Origin: Podila epigama
Taxonomy: Eukaryota > Mortierellomycota > Mortierellomycetes > Mortierellales > Mortierellaceae
Reading direction: 5' to 3'
Assembly (NCBI GenBank): GCA_015679605.1
Contig: JAAAVE010000008.1
Location: 31,935-59,492 of the forward strand
DNA: 27,558 nucleotides
Made by a program: the position numbers and the translations under genes
Shown here: positions 1-9,900 of the stretch, in pieces
Layout: each line of letters begins with the position of its first letter
Position numbering within the stretch: the first letter of the stretch is position 1
The notes under the pieces: generated by a model
What the model was told of the DNA's origin: nothing
Databases searched by the model: none
The model's input: the letters and a program-made list of their open reading frames with translations, nothing else

Positions 1-177
1 GCCCCAGTCCAGCAGCAGCATGTGCCCACAGCTCCAGTGACTAGCACCTCAGGCACTACTGGCACTACTGGCACTACTGGTACCACAGCCAGCATGCCCG
101 GTCAATACCAAACCTCCATGGCAATTCCACCAACAAATGTCCCCAACGTCGATGGCGTCGGTCGGCCTGTAGTTTAA
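1..177 (+). CDS. 3' end of an unidentified gene (last 58 codons)
   Basis: Frame 1 is open from the first base to a TAA at 175-177 and gives a 58-residue C-terminus ending in GRPVV. It is rich in Gln, Pro, Ser and Thr and contains a short GTT tripeptide repeat encoded by a 9-bp DNA repeat at 52-78, so the tail is probably disordered. A possible polyadenylation signal (AATAAA) lies at about 229-234. The gene converges on the uL3m gene with about 520 bp between the stops. The tail matches no family I know, and the rest of the gene lies left of the window. Codon structure and the clean stop support coding; function cannot be assigned. Confidence 0.6.
   Translation, partial: APVQQQHVPTAPVTSTSGTTGTTGTTGTTASMPGQYQTSMAIPPTNVPNVDGVGRPVV
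52..87 (+). repeat. 9-bp tandem repeat coding for (GTT)n
   Basis: GGCACTACT occurs three times in a row (52-78), followed by a degenerate fourth copy. The unit is a multiple of three, so copy-number change would keep the frame. Confidence 0.8.
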
Positions 178-696
178 AAAAAAACCCCCTCCTCCCGTCT
201 TAGTTCCACTGAAATATTTTCTTTCAGAAATAAATTGAATATAGCTTTGCCTCTTTTATGTTTTTCTCTCTTTCTGTTCTTGTCAGCAATGGCGTGTCGT
301 TTTATTGCGGTCTATGATGTTGAATATGGAATACCAAAAAAAAAGTTGATTGTTGTGCATGGATATTGAGAGGTAAACTTGTTCAACACGTCATTGAAAA
401 AATTCGAAGAAATCTTTGGGCTTTAAAGCAAACCTTGGACACTTTGTCCATATCCTTGACTTGATTCATAGCATGACACAAACCTGGCTGTCCATGCTCT
501 GGTGAACACATTCATTCCGTACTAATTTTAAGCCAATGCTAGCGTTCAAGTTGCGCTTCATAAATCGTGAACAAAAAAAAATAAAAAAAAAATCTGTGCA
601 TATATTGAAATTTGTCTATGAAAATGCTCCTCCAATGCGTTTACAACTTGGAATGTTGTCTCTCCGTACTTTTTTGTCCCATTTTTTTTTCTTTCT
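178..696. other. Intergenic, between convergent genes
   Basis: AT-rich, with several A and T runs (for example around 571-592 and 681-690). It should hold the two 3' UTRs and terminators. I see no credible ORF or RNA gene. Confidence 0.6.
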
Positions 697-2153
697 CTAC
701 TCCTTCATAACATAAGGATCGGCGCCACCAGTCTTGGCAACCAACTCACGAGGCATGGCCTTGACCAACTTGGGGTCGACAGTAGGGAAGGGAAGAGGGA
801 GCACATCTGTAGGTGCAATCTTGTCGCCTCTCTTCTTGACAGCATCACGCACCTTCACAAACTGATCATCCGAACCAGGGACACAGCCCTTGACATAGAG
901 CAAGTTGAGCTCGTTATCAATCTTCATCACCTTGAGACTTTGAACTGTTGCCTGTTCACCGCCCATACGTCCAGCCATCTTCTTGCCCTTGAAAACTCTA
1001 CCGGGATCCTTGCGCTGACCTGTCGAACCCAGAGAACGGTGAGTCACCGAAGTACCGTGTGAAGCAGGCTGACCTCCGAATCCATGTCTCTTCATAGCTC
1101 CTTGGAAGCCCTTTCCAATGCTAAAAAAAAGATGAGCAATAGAAAGAGAAAATAATATTGGTCAATTTGATCCGTACCTGGCATTCGTTAAATGGTTATA
1201 CGGTACCTATATACTAATCAAAAAAGGTCAAGAATGAAAAGGTTGTTCTACTTACGTAGGTGCTGAGCAGTCAACAAACTGACCGGGTACAAAGTGTGAA
1301 GCAACGAGCTCAGTGCCAACTGGCAAAACAGCATCGGGGGTAACATGGAACTCAAAGAGCTTGCGCTTGGGTTCAACACCAGCCTTCTCGAAATGACCAA
1401 GCATAGGCTTGGTCACGTTCTTTTCTGAGCGGTCTGAGCTTCCGATCTGAAGAGCTGTGTATCCGTGTGTTTCCTCGTTCATGACCTGGACAACCTGGCA
1501 CTGCTCGAGCTAAAAGAAGAAAGTAGAAGAAGGCAAGAATAAAAAAAGGTTCCCCGTTGTTGTGAGTTGGATGTACAGATTGACATAGGACAAACATCAA
1601 CCTTCAGGTCCATGATACTGTCTGACATCAATAATGTTTCCACACTCGCTGAAAGCCTCTCATACCTGGAGAACAGTGACGGGTATCCTGACACCCCATT
1701 CATCCCACATAGCGGTCATTCCCTTTTTCCTTGCGATCACTCCTGTTCTTAATGAATTGTCTATCAGATAACCAAAAGCAACAGATCGTATGGTTAATTA
1801 CTATCGCTGAAAACTGGTTTTGACTCCAAGGACGTAGGTACTGTTGTAGAACCATAGTTGATTCGGTTCCTGTTAAAGCGTGCGTTTCCAATGACTTTTT
1901 TTTGAATCATATCCTTGTCTTGTCACTCATTTCGAGAGAACAATTCTGAATGGAGTCCCTTTCCCCGTCTTCACCACGAGAAACAAGACAGAATCAACAG
2001 ACAAAACTAGGGGCTCCATTGTTGCTCTTTGCAATAATTGTTGCTTTTCTTACGGGTCCATGTGGCAGGTTGTGTAGAAGTGACGAATGAGCGGCAATCA
2101 GCCTTGAGACCGGTGCGGAGACCGAGCCTCACAGTAGACAGGAGCGAGGCCAT
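697..2153 (-). CDS. MRPL3: Mitochondrial large-subunit ribosomal protein uL3m
   Basis: Four exons: 2153-2054, 1760-1666, 1509-1256 and 1120-697, joined in phase (290 aa). Exon 1 gives a basic N-terminus ([15 protein letters not shown]) typical of a mitochondrial presequence. Exon 2 begins at TGATAG|AC; this acceptor, not the later one at CATTAAG, keeps the phase and gives the uL3 start [11 protein letters not shown]. Later family signatures are [56 protein letters not shown] (around residues 152-172) and [14 protein letters not shown]. uL3 is an early-assembling protein that reaches the peptidyl-transferase region of the mitoribosome. The length fits fungal and animal uL3m. Intron 1 (293 bp) is unusually long for this window. 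The gene diverges from the mitochondrial ketoacyl-ACP synthase. The yeast orthologue is called MRPL9. Identification is secure; the first acceptor is the least certain junction. Confidence 0.93.
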
Positions 2154-2670
2154 GGTGAATTATTGAATGTGATGGTGAGTTAGTTTCCTTTCGAATGAAG
2201 AAAAAGGAAAACAGTTGTCCAAACAAGAGACAGTGAATGTCGAAGTTGGCCGAAACAGTGTTAGGGGCGCTCACCCCCCGAGCGTAAACAAATCTTGGGC
2301 TGCTAAGCCACTTCCTGGATCACCCATGCATGGGCATAACGCGACTGCAACGAACACCTTTTTTTTGCGCAACAGATAATATTTCCCCAAAGTTGCCATT
2401 CCATTCGTTTTGTTGGCGAGCGACAAGTGCATGCGCGTGAATGGCTTTTTTGTTAATGGGAAGCAAACTGAGTGCTCTTATGATATTTGTTTCATTGAAC
2501 GACGCTCCATGTCATGCATGGACCTGAACAGCTTCCCCGCAATGGTCTATTCTCTCTTGGGAACGAACCACTGACCTCGTGACTGCCTGGCTAAAAAAGA
2601 CCCCACTCAATTTCTTTTTCGCCTAAAACCCTGTCTGTTCTCATTATTAAACCCAACTCATTCCACCTCC
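2154..2670. promoter_or_regulatory. Shared divergent promoter region of uL3m and CEM1
   Basis: These 517 bp separate two divergent start codons. They contain a 12-bp palindrome CCCATGCATGGG (2323-2334), a second CATGCATG (2513-2520) and a related TGCATGCGCG (about 2427-2436), which could be shared factor sites. There is no clear TATA box. The motifs are seen in the sequence; their regulatory role is inferred. Confidence 0.5.
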
Positions 2671-4482
2671 ATGTCTGCACATGTTCGTCGTGTTGTTGTC
2701 ACTGGCCTGGGGCTCGTCACTCCACTCGGTATTGGAGTAGAACAAAGCTGGTCAAGACTCATTGCTGGTGAATGCGGCGTGGTCTCTCTCAAGGACCTTT
2801 CTTCACCCAACGATCGTCTCCCTGGCTTCGAGACTTTGCCCTCACAAGTCGGTGCCATCGTCAAGCGCACAGGTGGAAAGGACCTCGGAGCATTTGACTC
2901 GACAGAATGGCTGGAGCGAGGTGTAAATGGCTTTTTCCTTTATTGTTTGTTGTTGTTTGTACCTGACGTGATAGCGCAACACGTCCAAAATGGTACAGAA
3001 AGCTGGCATGACTGCCAATCTTTTGACGTTTATTGCTTGCTCACCATCATCCTTTGCCCACTCCCACCTGCCTTTCTTCTGGTTTACTATACTTTTTTTC
3101 CCTGGAAAGATAGGATGAGAAAAGAATGGCCTTGTTCACACAGTATGCAATAGCAGCAGCGAAAATGGCAATCAAAGATGCGCAGTGGGAGAACGCGACT
3201 GAGGATGAAAAAGAACGGACAGGTGTCTGCCTTGGGTCTGGCATTGGAAGCCTGGAGGACATGGCGACAACCACCCTGGCCTATGCAGAAAACGTAATCT
3301 CGCCTTTTATCTCTCACTTTCTCTCACTCGCTCTCGCGCAGACTATGTTCGTTCAGGAAACGAGCACACAAAAACACACAGACTCTAACCGCAGAAACAC
3401 CCTACAAATGCCTTGTCGCTCTTGTCACTCTAGGGATACAAAAAGATGAGTCCCATGTTCGTGCCCAAGATACTGATAAACATGGCGGCGGGTCATTTGA
3501 CCATGAAGTTTGGATACAAGGGCCCGAACCATGCCGTATCGACAGCCTGCACTACTGGCGCCCACTCTATCGGTGACGCCATGCGGTTCATCCAATACGG
3601 CGATGCCGATGTGATGATTGCTGGTGGATCTGAGGCTTGCATTCACCCTCTAGCTGTCGCCGGCTTTGCAAAGTAGGTGACCGTACCCTGTCATTGTTTG
3701 AAGATGCAATAGACAATCGTTAAAGCTTGCCTCGTGTCTTGGAGATTGCCAAAAGGACTAACAAACAAACGCATACACACTTCACATCCATGTGGTCATG
3801 AACCTGCGACTCTTTTGTATCCACTCAACAATGTAGAGCCAAGTCCTTGGCGACAAAATACAACGATTCACCATCAGAGGCCTCAAGACCTTTTGATCGT
3901 GATCGGGACGGATTCGTGATCGGTGAGGGCGCCGGCGTCCTTGTCCTGGAAGAATACGAACATGCAAAAAAGCGAGGCGCTCATATTTACGCGGAACTGC
4001 GCGGTTATGGTTTGTCAGGTGATGCTCATCATATGACTGCCCCACCAGAGAATGGAACTGGTGCAGCCATGGCCATGCGCAGGGCGCTCAAGGCCGCGCG
4101 GTTGACACCTGCCGATGTAGGGTACGTGAATGCACATGCGACATCAACCCAGTTGGGCGACATTGCCGAGAACAGGGCCATTAAGACTGTGTTTGATGGC
4201 CACCATGACTCTGTCGCTGTCTCGTCCACGAAGGGCGCTGTGGGCCATCTGTTGGGTGCAGCTGGTGCTGTCGAGGCCATCTTCACCGTCCTTGCTGTCA
4301 AGCACAATATTTTACCTCCCACCGTCAACCTATACAACCACGATGACAGCGGCGAGTTTACCTTGAACTACGTCCCTCGAAAGGCGCAGGAGAAGGTCCT
4401 CCAAGCAGCCATCACCAACTCTTTTGGCTTTGGAGGCACAAACGCGTCTCTTTGCTTTGCCAAAGTGAACAAGAACAATTAA
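2671..4482 (+). CDS. CEM1: Mitochondrial 3-oxoacyl-[acyl-carrier-protein] synthase (KAS II type)
   Basis: Four exons: 2671-2922, 3114-3293, 3434-3672 and 3837-4482 (438 aa). It is the condensing enzyme of type II mitochondrial fatty acid synthesis, elongating acyl-ACP with malonyl-ACP. The protein opens with [15 protein letters not shown]. The nucleophile Cys183 sits in [10 protein letters not shown], and the two catalytic histidines are His324 ([11 protein letters not shown]) and His361 ([12 protein letters not shown]), so the Cys-His-His triad is complete. The C-terminus has the [10 protein letters not shown] loop. Donor 1 is placed after GGT at 2922 because only that keeps phase with GATGAG at 3114. 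The N-terminus has almost no extension before the thiolase fold; I recall yeast Cem1 being similarly short, so import may use an internal or very short signal. Fungal cytosolic fatty acid synthesis uses a giant type I enzyme, so a free-standing KAS points to mitochondria. Confidence 0.94.
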
Positions 4483-4507
4483 AATTTGTTTTTCAACAAA
4501 GACATTT

Positions 4508-4508
<1 letters not shown>

Positions 4509-4552
<44 letters not shown>
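4509..4552 (+). repeat. (CT)22 microsatellite
   Basis: Uninterrupted CT dinucleotides just 27 bp after the CEM1 stop codon, so probably transcribed in its 3' UTR. ORFs here in either direction are artefacts of the repeat. Confidence 0.95.
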
Positions 4553-4557
<5 letters not shown>

Positions 4558-4676
4558 CATGACTATGTTAAATTGTTCATGTTATTTCGTAACTCTTTCT
4601 GTCACTCTGTCTGTCTGTCTGATTGTCAAGCCGTGAAGAAGATCTGTCTTTTCTTCATGCCCCCTTGACCCATTTG

Positions 4677-4714
4677 TTTTTTCTTTTTTTTTTTTTTTTT
4701 TTTTCTTTTTTTTT
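4677..4714 (+). repeat. Long T-rich tract
   Basis: A run of about 38 bases of almost only T with two isolated C residues, between the convergent genes. Confidence 0.9.
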
Positions 4715-4820
4715 TCGGAATAATGGTGATGATGGTATGGCTGTAAGTTATTGTTGTATCCGTTCCGTTCGTTCGTCTCCGTTCGCGCCTAGGCCTATTG
4801 ATATGAAGCTCTTTTTTTTT

Positions 4821-6606
4821 TTAGCGATCGACCTCTCCGAACACAATATCCATGGTTCCGATCATGGTGACAACATCAGGAATGAAGTGACCCTTGGCCA
4901 TGAAATCCAATCCAGCCAAATGAGCGAAACCGGGAGCACGAATCTTGCAACGGTAAGGACGGTTGCTTCCGTCAGAGACCAGGTGAACACCTTTATGTTG
5001 ATAAAATGAGAAGGGGTCAATAGACGATTCCAGGTGTTGACTTCAGTACAATGACTCTTGACAAACACAAACACACACACAAACACAAACAAATAAAATG
5101 CCTACCAAACTCTCCCTTGGGGGCCTCAACGACAGTGTAAGTCTCGCCTGGGGGCACAGAGTAACCCTCACTGTACAGCTTAAAGTGGTGAATCAGTGCC
5201 TCCATGTTCTCCTTCATGTGGGCACGGCGAGGAGGCGAGATCTTCAAGTCATCGACACGGACGGGGCCAGGAGGCATGTCGTTAATGCACTGGTGGATAA
5301 TACGGAGGGACTGACGCATCTCCTCCATACGGCACAGGTAACGATCGTAGCAATCGCCCTTCGTGCCGACGGGCACATCGAAATCGACAAGCTCGTAAGC
5401 ATCATAAGGCTGCACCTTGCGGAGATCCCAGTTGACACCTGATCCACGCAACATCACACCAGAGAAACCCCAGTCGAGGGCTTCCTTGGCAGTCACCTTA
5501 CCGACATCGACGGTACGACCCTTCCAGATACGGTTACCAGTGATCAACTCTTCAGCTTCATCCATGCGCTGTCCAAACTGCTCAGCCCAGATATGAATGT
5601 CCTCAAGCAGACCCTTGGGGATATCAAGCGAGACACCTCCGGGGCGGACGTAGGCGGCGTGCATACGAGCACCCGAGACACGCTCATAAAACTCAATCAA
5701 CTTCTCACGCTCCTCGAACATCCACAAGAATGGGGTCAACGCACCGACATCCATAATGTGGGACATGACGGACATGCAGTGGTTCATCACACGTGTGATC
5801 TCTGCAAACAATGTGCGGATATACTTTGCGCGCAGAGGCACATCAATGTTGAGAAGTTTCTCCACAGCCAAGGAGTAGGCCTGTTCGTTGACCATCATGG
5901 AGCAGTAGTCGAGACGATCAAACTATTCCGTCAAAAAAAAAAAATAATAAGAAAAAGAAAAACGCAAAGATAGCATGGATACAAGTAGAACATTGGTGAA
6001 GTGAGATTCGTGTGCATGCCCAATCGTGATCCCATTTGCAATTCCAATAGTAATCCTAATCGCGCGCCTGTTTCCCCCATCCGCTAATTACAAGAAGAAT
6101 CCGGGGGGTGAATGGGTTATAGATCAGACACCTACATAGGGAAGAGCTTGGAGATATGTCTTGTATTCAATCAACTTTTCAGTACCACGATGAAGAAGAC
6201 CAACGTGAGGATCACAACGGAGGATCTCTTCACCCTCCAATTCCAGAATCAGACGCAACACTCCGTGAGCAGCTGGATGCTGAGGTCCAAAATTGACAGT
6301 GAAATGACGGGAGGTGACATCAACACCATCATCCACTTCAACATCTTCCGTGATGGTCGAACCAATGGGCATCGTGGCGCCGACCATATCACGGTTGACG
6401 TGGTGATGATGCGAGGCAGCTGAAGAGGTTGCAGCGGCAGCATCTGTTGACATGAACTTTGAGCGTGCCAGCGCTGTGAGGTTCTGGTTGTTGTTGTTCC
6501 TGTGAAGACGAGCAAACGAGTGTCCTGCAAAAGAAGATGTCGAAGCTGTTGTTGAACGGGCCATGGTCAGGCTTGAGCCCAGACGCGCAAAGACCCTTGA
6601 TGCCAT
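4821..6606 (-). CDS. NDUFS2: NADH:ubiquinone oxidoreductase 49 kDa subunit (complex I, NuoD type)
   Basis: Three exons: 6606-6136, 5922-5106 and 4990-4821 (485 aa). This is the core subunit of complex I in the matrix arm that lines the ubiquinone site. An N-terminus of about 95 residues rich in Ser, Ala and Arg ([10 protein letters not shown]...) is the presequence. The conserved domain follows: [14 protein letters not shown] (His110, His114), [18 protein letters not shown], then across the first splice junction LPY|FDRLDY with Tyr163. The His110-Tyr163 spacing equals that of the quinone-site residues His91 and Tyr144 in the Yarrowia subunit, as I recall them. The C-terminus (FVDVV-type motif [19 protein letters not shown]) is complete. 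A mammalian-type complex I is therefore expected, unlike in Saccharomyces. It lies 368 bp from the end of the C1-THF synthase gene on the same strand. Identification is secure. Confidence 0.96.
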
Positions 6607-6974
6607 TGTGATTCAATGTATATTTTTTATGTCTGTGATTTGAGGTATTTTTTGTCAAGAACGAAGAAATGAAAAAAATGGATGAATGTGAGTGACTGTG
6701 TGATTGTGAGAGGTATGAGAGGTGTGTGGAAGGATGATCTCTACACTCGTGCGCACTTTTTCTTCTTTTCTTCTTTAATGCCGAAAATTGAATTTTCGGA
6801 TTTCCGGACGATTTGTCTTCAACAAAGGGGGGAAGAAAGTGTGAAAAAAAATGACAGTCACGTGGATCTTTATTCAAAGAATGGGATAAACGAGAGAGAG
6901 AGAAAAAAAAAGATATGAAATTCATTTCGTGTCGTGCGCGTAAAGAAAAGATAGAAAAATAAAAATTCATCGTC
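6607..6974 (-). promoter_or_regulatory. NDUFS2 upstream region, also the 3' flank of the C1-THF synthase gene
   Basis: 368 bp with no ORF of interest. It holds a perfect 19-bp palindrome (6781-6799), overlapping a CGG-N4-CCG motif (6797-6806), about 175-200 bp upstream of the NDUFS2 start. That is a suitable place for a transcription-factor site. The role is inferred. Confidence 0.4.
6781..6806. promoter_or_regulatory. Palindrome CCGAAAATTGAATTTTCGG plus CGG-N4-CCG
   Basis: Two perfect 9-bp arms around a single central G, running directly into CGGATTTCCG. Inverted CGG triplets are the usual half-sites of Zn2Cys6 fungal regulators, but nothing here proves binding. Confidence 0.4.
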
Positions 6975-9900
6975 TTAGAAGAGACCAACAATACGGCCAG
7001 TCTCAAAGTCAACGTCAATGTCATAATATGCCGGACGCTGGATATCATTATAATCAGAAAGAAAAGAAAAAAAATTGTTAGAAAAGGCTTCACAAAGACA
7101 AGCATTCACATCGCACGAACAAACTCTCCCATGACTACAACTGGTCAACTTACGGTGGGGAGACCGGGCATGGTCTGCATGGAGCCGATCAGGGGATACA
7201 GAAAACCGGCACCGACTGAGGCACGGATGTCCCGGATCGGTAGCGTAAAGTTGGTGGGGACCCCCTTCTTGGTTGGGTCGTGCGAGAGCGACAGGTGAGT
7301 CTTGGCCATGCAGATCGGTAGACCAGCAAAGCCTTGACGGGTATACGTCGAGATCTTCTCGCGCGCCTCCTTGGATAGCTCGATGCCATCCGCGCCATAC
7401 ATCTCCTTGGCAATCGTCGTGATCTTGGACTCAATGCTATCCTCAACATCGTACAGGTACTTGAAGTTGCTTGGCTTGTCGCATGCCTCAATCACTGCCT
7501 TGCCCAGATCAACAGCTCCTAGGCCACCCTTGGCCCAGTTGTCACAGGCAACGGCATCACTTGCACCGGCCTCAAGTGCCATCTTGCGGATCAGTTCCAT
7601 CTCTGCCGCTGTATCTGACGTAAACTTGTTAATCGCCACTACCACTGGAATGCCAAACTTCTTTGCATTTTGAATATGCTTGACCATGTTGGCACAACCA
7701 GCCTCGAGCATAGGTAGATTCTCGTTCAGGTATACCTCGGGCAATGGCTTGCCAGGCACCACATCAGGTCCACCACCGTGCATCTTGAGGGCCTTTACGG
7801 TCGCAACCAGCACCACTGCGTTGGGAACCAAGTTGCTCACACGGCACTTGATGTCAAAGAACTTTTCCATGCCAATATCTGCACCAAAGCCTGCCTCTGT
7901 GACAACATAGCCCATGTTGCTAGAATCCATGCCCGGTTCCACCCCAGCCAACTTGAGCGCAATGCGGTCCGCAATAACAGAGCTGTTACCGTGCGCAATG
8001 TTCGCAAATGGGCCTGCGTGGACAAAAACAGGTGTTCCTTCGAGCGTTTGCATCAAATTGGGCTTGATGGCGTCCTTCATCAGAACCGTCAGCGCACCGC
8101 CAATGCCAATATCATCTGCAGTGACTGGGTTGCCAGATCTCGAACTGGCCACTACCATCTTGCCTAAACGCTGACGCATATCCTTCAAATCGGCACTGAG
8201 CGCAAGAACAGCCATGACCTCAGAGGCCACAGCAATGTCAAATCCTGTCATTCGTTCATGACCAACCTCGGTGGCGTTCTTGCCTACTTCGATTCTACGC
8301 AAAAAGCGGTCGTTGGTATCCATGACACGTTGCCAAGTGATTGTTTCAGGGTCAATGTCGAGTCGCACAAACTTGGAGATCTCCTCGGGTGTCAGGTCCT
8401 CGGGTTGGGTCTTGTGGATACCAAGGCGCTGAAGGCGACCCAGCATCACTGGTGCAAAGACGCGTTTACCCTTTCTCTTTGGGCAAAGGCGATTGAAAAG
8501 CACCTATTTTGTCATTTTTTTTCTCTTTATGTTAGGACACTTTGGCACCTTGCGTTTTTTTTTTTGTGTTTCTTAATGCTTCAAAACTTACAGAGTCAGT
8601 GGCACCAGATTCATGGAACATGCGCGCATCGATGGCGGCAGCAAGCAAGTTGTTGGCTGCAGTGACGGCGTGGATATCACCTGTCAAGTGTAGATTGAAC
8701 TCGTCCATTGGAATGATCTGAGAGTATCCTCCTCCGGCAGCTCCTCCCTTGATTCCAAAAGTAGGGCCTTGTGAAGGCTGGCGGACACATCCGAAAGCAA
8801 TCTTGTCAAGATGGGCACCAAGGGCTTGAACAAGACCAACGACCGTCGTCGACTTGCCCTCGCCGAGGGGAGTGGGCGTGATACCAGTGACGACAACATA
8901 TCGGCCATTCTGGCGGTGTTGGAGGCGCTTGAGAACATCTGGGTCGACCTTGGCCTTGTGCTTACCGTAGAGCTCAAACTATTGTATCGCATGATTATTA
9001 GGATTTGTTTTGTTTTCATAAGGCGCATATCTTAGAGCATTAAAAAAAAAAATTCAAAATATTTAAGTGCTCACCTCCTCAGGCTGCAATCCAATCTCTT
9101 CGGCAACCTGTCGAATCACCTTTGGAGTCTGACCCAAGGCAATGTCAATGTCGCTGGGGACTGGAGTCTTGAGTTCCAATGGTAGTGGTGTGAGCTTGGT
9201 CATCTTTCGAGACTCGACAGAATTTTGCCAGAAGCGACGGGCAGACAACAACGTGTTCTCCATCAGCATCGCGACCGTCATGGGTCCAACACCACCAGGG
9301 ACGGCTGTAATGTGACCAGCAATCTTTTGTGCAGTCTGGTATTCAACATCACCAACCAGGCGGATACCAGACTTTTTTGTTGCATCTTGATAAGAAAAAA
9401 AAAAGAAATAAACAAAATCAACAAAACAGAGAAAGAAAAAGATAATGGACCACTTACAGTGCATTCGGTACAAAGATTAAAAAAAAAAATGATAATAGCA
9501 AATAATACGAGGTATACCTGGTTGTGGATTGATACCGACGTCAATAACGATCGCGCCCTTCTTGAGCCACTCGCCCTTGATCAGCTCAGCCTTGCCCGCT
9601 GCGACGACAAGAATGTCGGCTGTCTTGACCTTTTCGGCCAGATCTCGCGTACGGTCGTGGCAAAGAGTGACAGTAGCGTTACATTTGTTCAGAAGATGGA
9701 ACGTTGGAGCGCCCTTTTTTTTTTTTTTTTTTTTTTTTGCAAGTTCAACGTGACATAAAATTTAGATACATACTTGAAAAGGCGGCAACAGACAGAAATA
9801 AATGACAAATACAAAAAAAAACCTAGGATTACTTACAACAACATCACTGCGTCCAACCACAACAGCGTTTTTTCCTTCAATCTCAACACCAGTTGACCGG

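Larger units (their letters stand above)
4483..4820. other. Intergenic, between convergent 3' ends (CEM1 and 49 kDa subunit)
   Basis: 338 bp dominated by a CT microsatellite and T runs. It should contain both 3' UTRs. No gene is visible. Confidence 0.7.

Noticed and set aside
1666-1760. Alternative acceptor CATTAAG for uL3m exon 2
   Set aside because: It would leave exon 1 and exon 2 out of phase. The acceptor at 1762-1761 restores phase and the conserved start of the uL3 domain.
1741-2054. Possible box C/D snoRNA in uL3m intron 1, looked for because the intron is long
   Set aside because: No RTGATGA box paired with a CTGA box and terminal stem was found.
4029-4337. Minus-strand ORF of 102 codons opposite CEM1 exon 4
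   Set aside because: Shadow of a well-supported coding exon. The plus-strand frame carries both catalytic histidines.
5098-5973. Plus-strand ORFs of 114 and 126 codons opposite the complex I gene
   Set aside because: Antisense shadows of NDUFS2 exon 2, whose family motifs are unmistakable.
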